Under the pieces are notes generated by a model. That model saw only the letters and a program-made list of their open reading frames with translations. It was not told where the DNA came from and made no database searches. The translations under genes and the position numbers were made by a program. From positions 186,001-250,000 of the forward strand of contig LVAO01000006.1 in assembly GCA_001604065.1 (NCBI GenBank): a stretch of DNA of 64,000 bases, given 5' to 3'. Positions 9,646 to 18,023 of the stretch are shown piece after piece. The stretch comes from Clostridiales bacterium Firm_09. Lineage in GTDB: Bacteria > Bacillota > Clostridia > Christensenellales > DTU072. How positions within the stretch are numbered: the stretch's first letter is position 1; every line of letters begins with the position of its first letter.

Positions 9646-12267
9646 TTAACTGTTCTTTATGGCCGCATGCGCCGCTGCAAGAATCGCAATCGGCACTCTG
9701 TACGGAGAGCAGGAGACATAGGTCAGTCCCACTTTGTGGCAGAATTCTATCGTGCTCGGGTCGCCACCGTGTTCGCCGCAGATGCCAAGCTTGATGTCGG
9801 GACGGACGGATTTGCCCTTTTCGGCAGCAATTTTGACAAGCGCGCCTACGCCGACCTGATCAAGTTTTTTGAATGGGTCGCTCTCGAAAATCTTCTTTTC
9901 ATAATAGTCTTCCAAGAACTTGCCGGCATCATCGCGGGAGAATCCGAAGGTCATCTGAGTAAGGTCATTGGTCCCAAAGGAGAAGAACTCTGCTTCTGTT
10001 GCAATCTCGTCGGCGGTAATCGCCGCGCGGGGAATCTCTATCATTGTGCCAACCGAGAAGTCTACCTTGATGCCCGTCTCTGCCATAACGGTTTCTGCCG
10101 TCCTGACAACAACATTCTTGACATAGCGCAGTTCTTTGACTTCGCCGACAAGAGGAATCATGATTTCTGCCTTGACGTGTCCGCCGGCCTTGTTGACTTC
10201 GGTTGCCGCTTCGATGACCGCTCGGGTCTGCATCTCGGCAATCTCCGGGAAAGTTACCGAAAGACGGCAGCCGCGATGTCCCAGCATGGGGTTAAATTCG
10301 TGGAGGGAAGCGATTTTGTCCTTCAGTTTTTCTACCGGGATACCCATATCTTCTGCCAATGCGGCGATATCCTCCGCTTTGGTGGGAAGGAATTCGTGAA
10401 GAGGCGGATCAAGGAAGCGGATAGTGACGGGATTGCCGTGCATTTCTTTGTAGATACCGATAAAATCCGCGCGCTGCATGGGAAGAATCTTGGCAAGCGC
10501 CGTCTTGCGCTGCTCGACCGTGTCGGAGATAATCATTTCGCGCATTGCGGCTATACGGTCCTTCTCAAAGAACATATGCTCGGTACGGCAAAGGCCGATA
10601 CCCTCCGCACCGTAGCCGAAAGCCGTTGCGGCATCCGCGGGCGTATCGGCATTGGCACGCACCTTGAGCTTGCGGTACTTGTTTGCCCAGCTCATGATGG
10701 TGGAGAAATTGCCGGAGATGTCGGGCTTGATCATGGGGACCGCACCTTCATAGACATTGCCGGTGCTGCCGTCAAAGGACAGCGTGTCCTCTGAAGTATA
10801 CACCTTGCCGTTTATGGTAAGTGTACCCTTTTCTTCATTGATCTTCAGTGCGCTGCAGCCGGTGACGCAGCAGCGTCCCATGCCTCTTGCAACAACGGCC
10901 GCATGGGAAGTCAGTCCGCCGCGTGCAGTCAGAACGCCCTTTGCAACGTTCATGCCTTCGATATCTTCCGGAGAAGTTTCAAGACGTACAAGCACAACAT
11001 TTTCGCCGTTTGCGGTTCTCCTGGTCGCTTCTTCTGCCGTAAAAGCTATCTTACCGCAGGCGGCACCGGGAGATGCGGGAAGTCCGGTGGCGATGGGCTT
11101 CATTTTCTTGATTGCTTTTTGGTCAAACTGGAGATGCAGCAGATCATCCAGCTGTTTGGGCTCGATCTTGAGAAGAGCCTCCTGCTCCGTGCAGAGTCCC
11201 TCTTTGACAAGGTCAACCGCTATGTTGATGGCGGCGACAGCAGTGCGTTTGCCGTTGCGGGTCTGGAGCATATAGAGCTTGCCTTTCTCAATGGTAAACT
11301 CCATATCCTGCATGTCGTGGAAGAAGGCTTCCAGCTTGCCGCAGATCTCTACAAACTGGTTGTATACGTCGGGATTGATTTGCTTGAGATAATCAATCGT
11401 TTCGGGTGTGCGGATGCCGGCGACAACGTCTTCGCCCTGAGCATTCATCAGAAATTCGCCATACAGCTTCTTCTCGCCGGTTGAGGGATTGCGGGTAAAC
11501 GCAACGCCGGTGCCGGAAGTTTCACCCATGTTGCCGAAGACCATTGCCTGTACGTTGACGGCGGTGCCCCAGTTGTTGGGAATGTCGTTCATACGGCGAT
11601 AGACAATGGCTCTCGGGTTATCCCAGCTACGGAATACCGCTTCAATTGCGCCTTCCAACTGCTTCTTGGGATCCTGCGGAAACTCTTCGCCTTGAGATTT
11701 GAAGTAAAACGCCTTGAACTTTGCGATAAGCTCTTTGAGATCCTCCGCCGTCAGCTCCGTGTCCAGCTTGACACCCTTTTCTTCTTTAAGATCGTCCAGG
11801 ATTCTTCCAAAGAAGTCCTTGCCGATGCCGGTAACGACGTCAGAGTACATCTGGATAAATCTGCGGTAGCAGTCGTAGGCAAAACGGGGATTGGCGGTCT
11901 GCTTGGCAAGGCCTTCGACAGAAATATCGGTGAGTCCCAGATTCAGAATGGTGTCCATCATGCCGGGCATCGATGCGCGCGCGCCGCTTCTGACAGAAAA
12001 AAGAAAGGGATTCTCCGGATCGCCGAACTTTTTGTTTGCTTCTTTTTCGACAATCGCAAGCGTTGCAAAGACTTCGTCAAGAATCTCTTTGCTTATTTTG
12101 CGTCCGTCCTCATAATACTTTGTGCATGCCTCGGTGGTAATGGTAAAGCCTGGAGGAACGGGCATCCCAAGCTTGGTCATTTGCGCAAGGTTGGCTCCCT
12201 TGCCTCCGAACAGCGCTTTGTTGTTGCCGTCGGCTTCTCTGAAAAGATATACATACTTTTTTGCCAT
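9646..12267 (-). CDS. ppdK: Pyruvate, phosphate dikinase (start at MAKKYVYLF, 12267)
   Basis: KYVYLFREADGNNKALFGGKGANLAQMTKLGMPVPPGFTITTEAC...GGLTSHAAVVARGMGRCCVTGC...GHRGCRL...FSFGTNDLTQMTFGFSRDD. Confidence 0.97.
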   Translation of the reverse strand: MAKKYVYLFREADGNNKALFGGKGANLAQMTKLGMPVPPGFTITTEACTKYYEDGRKISKEILDEVFATLAIVEKEANKKFGDPENPFLFSVRSGARASMPGMMDTILNLGLTDISVEGLAKQTANPRFAYDCYRRFIQMYSDVVTGIGKDFFGRILDDLKEEKGVKLDTELTAEDLKELIAKFKAFYFKSQGEEFPQDPKKQLEGAIEAVFRSWDNPRAIVYRRMNDIPNNWGTAVNVQAMVFGNMGETSGTGVAFTRNPSTGEKKLYGEFLMNAQGEDVVAGIRTPETIDYLKQINPDVYNQFVEICGKLEAFFHDMQDMEFTIEKGKLYMLQTRNGKRTAVAAINIAVDLVKEGLCTEQEALLKIEPKQLDDLLHLQFDQKAIKKMKPIATGLPASPGAACGKIAFTAEEATRRTANGENVVLVRLETSPEDIEGMNVAKGVLTARGGLTSHAAVVARGMGRCCVTGCSALKINEEKGTLTINGKVYTSEDTLSFDGSTGNVYEGAVPMIKPDISGNFSTIMSWANKYRKLKVRANADTPADAATAFGYGAEGIGLCRTEHMFFEKDRIAAMREMIISDTVEQRKTALAKILPMQRADFIGIYKEMHGNPVTIRFLDPPLHEFLPTKAEDIAALAEDMGIPVEKLKDKIASLHEFNPMLGHRGCRLSVTFPEIAEMQTRAVIEAATEVNKAGGHVKAEIMIPLVGEVKELRYVKNVVVRTAETVMAETGIKVDFSVGTMIEIPRAAITADEIATEAEFFSFGTNDLTQMTFGFSRDDAGKFLEDYYEKKIFESDPFKKLDQVGVGALVKIAAEKGKSVRPDIKLGICGEHGGDPSTIEFCHKVGLTYVSCSPYRVPIAILAAAHAAIKNS

Positions 12268-12557
12268 AGTTTTCTCCTCTAAAAATGGATAACTTCTTTT
12301 TTTGTATCCTCTGTTTGTGACCGAATCATTATACAAAAAAAGCCTGCCTTATGCAAGTTATTTTCTCCATATTTTGGAGTAATATTTAATGGATTCTGTA
12401 AAATTGTTGCAAAAAGACGTCTTTTGATGTATGATTATAATGCGATGAAATTTGCGTCTTGTTGAAGCATATCATCCTTTTTTATCGGTAATGAAATACT
12501 TTATAAATTTTTTGCGAACTCAAGAAAAAGAATTTTATGGCGACCTGCGGTGACCGA

Positions 12558-12579
12558 GAAAAAGGCAACCGTGTTGCCT
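12558..12579 (-). terminator. Rho-independent terminator downstream of recO
   Basis: Minus strand AGGCAAC-ACG-GTTGCCTTTTT (perfect 7-bp stem plus T-tract). Confidence 0.7.
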
Positions 12580-12694
12580 GCGACAATCACAGCCGGAGAA
12601 ATCTTCCGATGCGCGTAGCCCTATCGCTACGGAATGTAAACTTAAATTGTGTTAAAATAATTCAGATAATTTAAGCATAAGATGTCCGGGGCCT

Positions 12695-13336
12695 TTATAT
12701 CTGCTTTAATGCTTCAGACAGAGCGTTTATTTTGCAGGAAAAGGCGTTGCGTAAAAGAAGGTTGAGATAGATAAGGGATTCGCGGAGGTCGGCAAGGGAA
12801 ATATTGATGGAATCCAATTCAAGGGGTTCCAGCTCTGCCAGAGCCGCAAGAAAGGTTTTGTCCGATTGAGGGATTTCGGAGTCATTCGCATCAATGCCCA
12901 TGATGCGGAGAAGAGAAGCAAGATACCACGCGGCGGCAAGGAAGGGAGAAAACTCTCCGTATGCGATGGCCGTCAACGCACGGATCGCCAGCGAAAGTTC
13001 CTCTTTGCATTCGTTGCCTTCTATGGTTGCCTTGTCAAGGGTTTCACAGACAATCTGGGCGGCGGTATATTTTTCCATATTCTCCCAACAAGCAAAAAAG
13101 TTGTCCTCAACCGAACAACCTATGACAATGCCGTATCCGCCGTTATTGGAGAGATTGATTATGTATTCTCCGCAACAGAAAACCTCAGCGCATGTGCGCA
13201 ACCTGGACTGTGGCTTCTTGACAGAGCGGGCGCGTACGGTCATTTTGCCGTGTTCGACGCTGACTAAGGTAAGCAGCTTGTCGCCCTCGCCATAGTCGCT
13301 TTCGCCGATGCACAGCGCCCTGGTCTTGAAGTCCAT
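12695..13336 (-). CDS. recO: DNA repair protein RecO
   Basis: MDFKTRALCIGESDYGEGDKLLTLVSVEHGKMTVRARSVKKPQSRLRTCAEVFCCGEY; cluster context next to era. Confidence 0.92.
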   Translation of the reverse strand: MDFKTRALCIGESDYGEGDKLLTLVSVEHGKMTVRARSVKKPQSRLRTCAEVFCCGEYIINLSNNGGYGIVIGCSVEDNFFACWENMEKYTAAQIVCETLDKATIEGNECKEELSLAIRALTAIAYGEFSPFLAAAWYLASLLRIMGIDANDSEIPQSDKTFLAALAELEPLELDSINISLADLRESLIYLNLLLRNAFSCKINALSEALKQI

Positions 13337-13343
13337 GGTTCAC

Positions 13344-13454
13344 CTACCGTGTTTTCTTATTTTCCTTATTCAGCTTGTTGTACAGCATATAATAGCCGGG
13401 ACTGCCGCTTTCTAAAAATGCCTGCCAACAGAGCTTTCTGAGTTCTTCATCCAT
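13344..13454 (-). CDS. YqzL-like small protein (36 aa; absent from the supplied ORF track)
   Basis: Hand translation MDEELRKLCWQAFLESGSPGYYMLYNKLNKENKKTR*; sits between era and recO as in B. subtilis. Confidence 0.75.
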   Translation of the reverse strand: MDEELRKLCWQAFLESGSPGYYMLYNKLNKENKKTR

Positions 13455-13514
13455 ACTTTAAGTATGGGTCGGATTTGCAAATCTATTCTTGATTCTTTCT
13501 ATCGATTGCCTGCT

Positions 13515-14972
13515 TTATTGATAATCCTGCTTGGTATATCCTATTTCATTCAGCATTGCGGGATCGTCGCGCCAGTCTTCCTTGACTTTGACCCATAAAG
13601 TGAGAAAGACCTTGCCGCCCAAAAGCTTCTCGATGTCCTCGCGGGAATAGGTGGAGATTTTTTTGATCATCTCGCCGTTTTTGCCCAGCACAATGGGTTT
13701 GTGCGCCGCCTTCTGAAGAATGATGGTCGCGTCAATCTCGGTGACATGGTTTTTCTTTTCTTCAAATTTGTTGATGATGACGCCCACACCATAGGGGATT
13801 TCTTTGTCAAGCAGCCGGAACGCCTTTTCGCGAATGATTTCGGACGTGAGAAAACGCACGCTTCTGTCCGTGTACATCTCGTCTGAAAATAATTTAGGGC
13901 CTTTGTGCATCAGCTTCTTGAGTTCTTCCACAAGAGGCACAAGGTTCTTTTCGCGCAGGGCAGAAACGGGCACGACCGCCGCCATGCCTTCGATGCGACT
14001 GATGTCCGTAAGGATTTCCATCACCCGTTCACGGGTGATGTGATCGATTTTGTTGAGGGCGATTACGACTTTTTTGCCGGCCTCCTTCACATAACGCTCA
14101 ACGTTGGCTTTGTCCTCCGCGGACAAGCCTTTTTCGCCGTCCACCACATAAAGAACCGCGTCGACGCTCTCCAACGCAGAAGTGACGGAGTGCATCATGA
14201 ATTCGCCCAATGCGTTTTTGGGTTTATGAAGTCCGGGTGTGTCGACAAAAATCAACTGGCAGTTCTTGTCATTGCGGATACCCAGAATCTTGTTGCGTGT
14301 CGTTTGCGGCTTCCAGCTGACGATAGATACCTTTTCGCCCACAAGAGCGTTGATCAATGTCGATTTACCCGCATTGGGACGTCCCAGAATTGCAATAAAA
14401 CCGCTGTAAAAATCCGTCTCCTCTTTGCCTTCGCCGGCTTCCGTATTGGGTTCTTCTTCTGAAACGCCATCAAATTCCTGAGGAAGGGCGTCCTCTTCTG
14501 CGTCGCGGGGAAGACCTGCGGCGGCCAGGATTTCTTCCTGAAGACGCTCCATTTTTTCTGCTTCCTCCGGAACAACGTGATCAAATCCCAAAAGGTGCAG
14601 CAATCCGTGTGCGGTCAGAAAGCCCAGCTCGCGGGATAACGAATGCCCGTATTCTTCTGCCTGCTCCTCCGCGCGCTTGCCGCAGATGTAAACCTCGCCC
14701 AGTATGACGCAGCCGGTTTCGGGATTGACATCAGCCGCATACTCTTTGGGATCAAAAGGAAAACGAACGCTTTCCAAAGCCGGAAAGGACAGAACGTCCG
14801 TTACCGCGTCGATATTTCTTTTCTCTTTATTGAGCGCGCGGATTTCTTCCTCCGACACAATCCCTATTTCTGCTTCTGCGGAAGAGAGCGGGATATTGAA
14901 TTTCTGAAAAACCGCTTCGGCTGCAAGACGCAGCGGCGCCTTGTTATAAGCTGTACAAAAAATATTTATCAT
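13515..14972 (-). CDS. YbeY-Era fusion: rRNA maturation endonuclease YbeY fused to GTPase Era
   Basis: N-terminal YbeY (HGLLHLLGFDH zinc motif), acidic linker EEDALPQEFDGVSEEEPNTEAGEGKEETD, then Era G1 GRPNAGKST, G3 DTPGL, G4 NKID and KH domain VLGKNGEMIKKISTYSREDIEKLLGGKVFLTLWVKVKEDW. Confidence 0.95.
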   Translation of the reverse strand: MINIFCTAYNKAPLRLAAEAVFQKFNIPLSSAEAEIGIVSEEEIRALNKEKRNIDAVTDVLSFPALESVRFPFDPKEYAADVNPETGCVILGEVYICGKRAEEQAEEYGHSLSRELGFLTAHGLLHLLGFDHVVPEEAEKMERLQEEILAAAGLPRDAEEDALPQEFDGVSEEEPNTEAGEGKEETDFYSGFIAILGRPNAGKSTLINALVGEKVSIVSWKPQTTRNKILGIRNDKNCQLIFVDTPGLHKPKNALGEFMMHSVTSALESVDAVLYVVDGEKGLSAEDKANVERYVKEAGKKVVIALNKIDHITRERVMEILTDISRIEGMAAVVPVSALREKNLVPLVEELKKLMHKGPKLFSDEMYTDRSVRFLTSEIIREKAFRLLDKEIPYGVGVIINKFEEKKNHVTEIDATIILQKAAHKPIVLGKNGEMIKKISTYSREDIEKLLGGKVFLTLWVKVKEDWRDDPAMLNEIGYTKQDYQ

Positions 14973-14996
14973 GATTTATCCTGACCGAATGTATAT

Positions 14997-16478
14997 TTAT
15001 CTAGGTTGTTTTGAGTAATCGATCCGTGCGTGAAACATGCTCGGGATGGCCTCAACCAGGGTATCCTCGATTCTTTGCAGATCCTTGAAGGTAATGGCGC
15101 AGTCTGTAAACTGCCCCTGATCCGCCTTGTCTTTAATCAGATTGTGTATGAAAAGGCGGAACTCTTTTTCGCTCGCGCAGCCCTTGGCTCGGGTGGCCGC
15201 CTCCACGGTATCCGCAATCATGATGATCGCGGCAATTTTGCTTGTCGGCTTGGGGTCATTGTAAGAGAAATCCTCTTTATCCACATCGTCCTCGGTAAAG
15301 TTCTGCGCCTTATACAAGAAATAATTGACTTGTGTGGTGCCATGGTGCTCGCGGGCGACATCGGCAATGATGTCCGGCAAACCCGCCTTTTTTATCATAT
15401 TATAGCCGGCCTGCGTATGGTTGGTAATGATGGAGACACTGACCTCGGGAATAAGTTCATCATGAGGATTGTATCCCTTCTGATTTTCTATAAAGCAGTC
15501 GGGATGCTCCAGCTTGCCCACATCGTGATAGTACGCTGCCGCTTTGGCAAGCTGCGGATCTTCTCCGATAGCAAACGCACAAAGCTCGGCCAGATTGCCG
15601 ACCACCAAACTGTGGTTGAATGTCCCGGGCGCTTCCTTGGACAATCTGCGGAGGAGAGAGGACTCTACGGAACTGATTTCGCTGATGCGGAATGCCGTAT
15701 TGAGTTTGAAAACAAATTCGAATATGGGCAATATCACCATATACAGGGCGACCGACAGCATTGACGCTATGAATGCCCACAGCGAAGAAATCAATGCATA
15801 CAGGATATCATCCGAGGTTGTGGGCGCGACAATGCTCACCAAAAACGGTATTATTGCAGAAAGAAGCCCTACAACAGCCCCCAGCGCGATAAAACGCAGA
15901 CGGGTGTTTGCCTTCTCAAGATACGCAATCATAAAAATGCTCGCGACGATGGAAGTGATGACGGAAGCCATGCTTTCTATGATCGCTTCGGTCCCGAACG
16001 CGAGAAGATAGGTAAGAAAGAAACTCTGGGACAGAAGGATACTGGTAATGATGCCTACGCGCTTGTCGATGAGGGTGGCGACAAGAAGCGAAGAAAGCAT
16101 CAGCGGAACAACATAAATATTGACAAGCTGCCCAAAGACCATGCCGCAGATGAATGTCAATGTCGCGGATGCCGCAAGCACGTTGAGATACTTGCGGTTG
16201 AGAACTCTTTCGCGTTTGACGAATGCCGTGTAGACCAGAATGGTGGAAAAGAGCACCGCCATGATGCAGGCGGTCAGAAATATACGCATCAGGGAGTCCG
16301 GAGAGAAAAACTCTCTTGCGGTGCCGACCTCTTCGAATCGCGACAAACGGATGATTAGCGCCAGCATCAGCGAAATAAGAGCAATAAAAACCGTACGGCG
16401 CACAATGTCCTTGCGGTTCTGCTTCTGGCCGCTTTGTACGGATGTCTGTGCATCTTTCGCTTTGTCGCTGACTTTCAT
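14997..16478 (-). CDS. PgpH/YqfF-type HD-domain membrane protein (c-di-AMP phosphodiesterase family) lacking the extracellular 7TMR-HDED domain
   Basis: Internal start MKVSDKAKDA at 16478; TM bundle then PGTFNHSLVVGNLAELCAFAIGEDPQLAKAAAYYHDVGKLEHPDCFIENQKGYNPHDEL HD domain. Confidence 0.88.
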   Translation of the reverse strand: MKVSDKAKDAQTSVQSGQKQNRKDIVRRTVFIALISLMLALIIRLSRFEEVGTAREFFSPDSLMRIFLTACIMAVLFSTILVYTAFVKRERVLNRKYLNVLAASATLTFICGMVFGQLVNIYVVPLMLSSLLVATLIDKRVGIITSILLSQSFFLTYLLAFGTEAIIESMASVITSIVASIFMIAYLEKANTRLRFIALGAVVGLLSAIIPFLVSIVAPTTSDDILYALISSLWAFIASMLSVALYMVILPIFEFVFKLNTAFRISEISSVESSLLRRLSKEAPGTFNHSLVVGNLAELCAFAIGEDPQLAKAAAYYHDVGKLEHPDCFIENQKGYNPHDELIPEVSVSIITNHTQAGYNMIKKAGLPDIIADVAREHHGTTQVNYFLYKAQNFTEDDVDKEDFSYNDPKPTSKIAAIIMIADTVEAATRAKGCASEKEFRLFIHNLIKDKADQGQFTDCAITFKDLQRIEDTLVEAIPSMFHARIDYSKQPR

Positions 16479-16489
16479 CTTCTGCTCCT

Positions 16490-17602
16490 TTACTGTTGTC
16501 CGGGCCGTACGGCGATTTTGGTTTCTATTTGATAGTATATACTTAAAATTGTGTTTTTGTCCAGTCTTTTTTCCATATACCACCATCGGACGGGCATGGC
16601 CCCGTACGGAATCTGACGCCGCAATTCGGCTAGGCTTTCGTTGATGAGCAAATCGCGGCACGACTCGATATCAAAAAAAATCTGCTCCTCTCTTGTTTCA
16701 TAATACGTCGTTTCGACCAGGCGGAAGGGAAGCAGGTTCGAAGCACAATATCGTACTGTTTCTGTTTCGTAAGATACAAAATCAGGTTTCTTATTGTAAC
16801 TCAAACCAGGAAGCTCCATCACTGTGGTTTTTACGCTGTTCCCGGTGCGCACGGTGCTTATCATCGTATCGGAGCAAAAAACATGCTTCTGAAGATATAC
16901 CGTGGCATCCACCTCGCCCATTGCGCGAACGGGCTGCATGTTGCCTTCTGAATCCGTCATATAGGGTTTGATGAGCGTGTCGCCCTTTCTTACGGTATCA
17001 CCGGGTTTTACCGCCGCAGTCCCCTGTATGACAACGACACGCAATACTATGCCGTCCGCAGAAGCGATGAGGGGTTCCGGGGTCGTGGTATCCACGATAT
17101 TCGGCGGTGCAATCGACTCGGTGATGCTGATGGCAAGCGTCGTTCCTTTGCGTATCACCGCCGCGCCCGAAATTCCTTCCATGGCGACAAGTCGTGATTC
17201 AATCGCTCCGGTGTCGACCTCTTCAAACAGCGAAAAAAGCTTTACCCCCGCCGCTTCCTTTATTTCTTCCTCCGATATGCGGTCTGCGCCGGACACCTTG
17301 ATTCTCGTGATGGTTGTGGTATACAAAAATACGAGTACGAGTCCGGCAAGAACGCCTGCCCACATGCCGAAGCGCGACAGGAGCTGCTTCACGGATGTCC
17401 TCACACCTCTTTCTTCTATGACCTCACAGGAGACGTTCTTTTTTTTAAGAACAGCAAAAGCATCGGCTTTTTGCGATTTATCTATCTCAAAAATCATCCC
17501 CTTTTTGCTCTCAACAGGTTTTCGTACGGTGATGCCGGCATATGCAAGCGTATTGAGAACAAATACAGCCGGAGCTTCCGTTTTCAGCTTTGAGCGCTCC
17601 AT
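16490..17602 (-). CDS. yqfD: Sporulation protein YqfD
   Basis: Single TM after N-terminal domain, RIKVSGADRISEEEIKEAAG; follows yqfC. Confidence 0.88.
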   Translation of the reverse strand: MERSKLKTEAPAVFVLNTLAYAGITVRKPVESKKGMIFEIDKSQKADAFAVLKKKNVSCEVIEERGVRTSVKQLLSRFGMWAGVLAGLVLVFLYTTTITRIKVSGADRISEEEIKEAAGVKLFSLFEEVDTGAIESRLVAMEGISGAAVIRKGTTLAISITESIAPPNIVDTTTPEPLIASADGIVLRVVVIQGTAAVKPGDTVRKGDTLIKPYMTDSEGNMQPVRAMGEVDATVYLQKHVFCSDTMISTVRTGNSVKTTVMELPGLSYNKKPDFVSYETETVRYCASNLLPFRLVETTYYETREEQIFFDIESCRDLLINESLAELRRQIPYGAMPVRWWYMEKRLDKNTILSIYYQIETKIAVRPGQQ

Positions 17603-17604
17603 GG

Positions 17605-17868
17605 TTATTCCTCTCCCGATGCCGAAGCAATGCGTCCGACAATATAGATTTCGTAACGGTTGATGTTTACGATGCGCATTTTTTGGCCTTTCAGAACCAG
17701 ATTTCTTTTGCCGATGCGAATGCGTATTTCATCGGGGGCATAGCTCAGAATGCCGCGATGCCCTTCGACAAGCGCTCCGACATCATCAAAAATGCTGATT
17801 TTGCTTCCACCGGCAAAGTTTTCTTCGGACAGTCCGAAGCGCGCTACGATTTCATTCCAATAGCCCAT
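17605..17868 (-). CDS. yqfC: Sporulation protein YqfC (YabP/YqfC family)
   Basis: SYAPDEIRIRIGKRNLVLKGQKMRIVNINRYEIYIVGRI; adjacent to yqfD. Confidence 0.85.
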   Translation of the reverse strand: MGYWNEIVARFGLSEENFAGGSKISIFDDVGALVEGHRGILSYAPDEIRIRIGKRNLVLKGQKMRIVNINRYEIYIVGRIASASGEE

Positions 17869-17952
17869 AGGAAATTATATGAGAAACGAAGCGCGATAAT
17901 CACATCGAGCGCCGACAAAAGATTTTTTATCCGGGTCGGATTGCCCGGAGCA

Positions 17953-17981
17953 TTGACGAAAAAAAATTTATAGTGTATGAT
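17953..17981 (+). promoter_or_regulatory. Sigma70-type promoter for pepF operon
   Basis: -35 TTGACG (17953-17958), 17-nt spacer, -10 TATGAT (17976-17981). Confidence 0.6.
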
Positions 17982-18023
17982 ACTTTTGTATCCAGGTAAA
18001 ATATTATTTTCAGGAGATGAATT

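Noticed and set aside
9502-10794. 430-aa plus-strand ORF
   Set aside because: Antisense shadow of ppdK, low-complexity composition and no recognisable domain.
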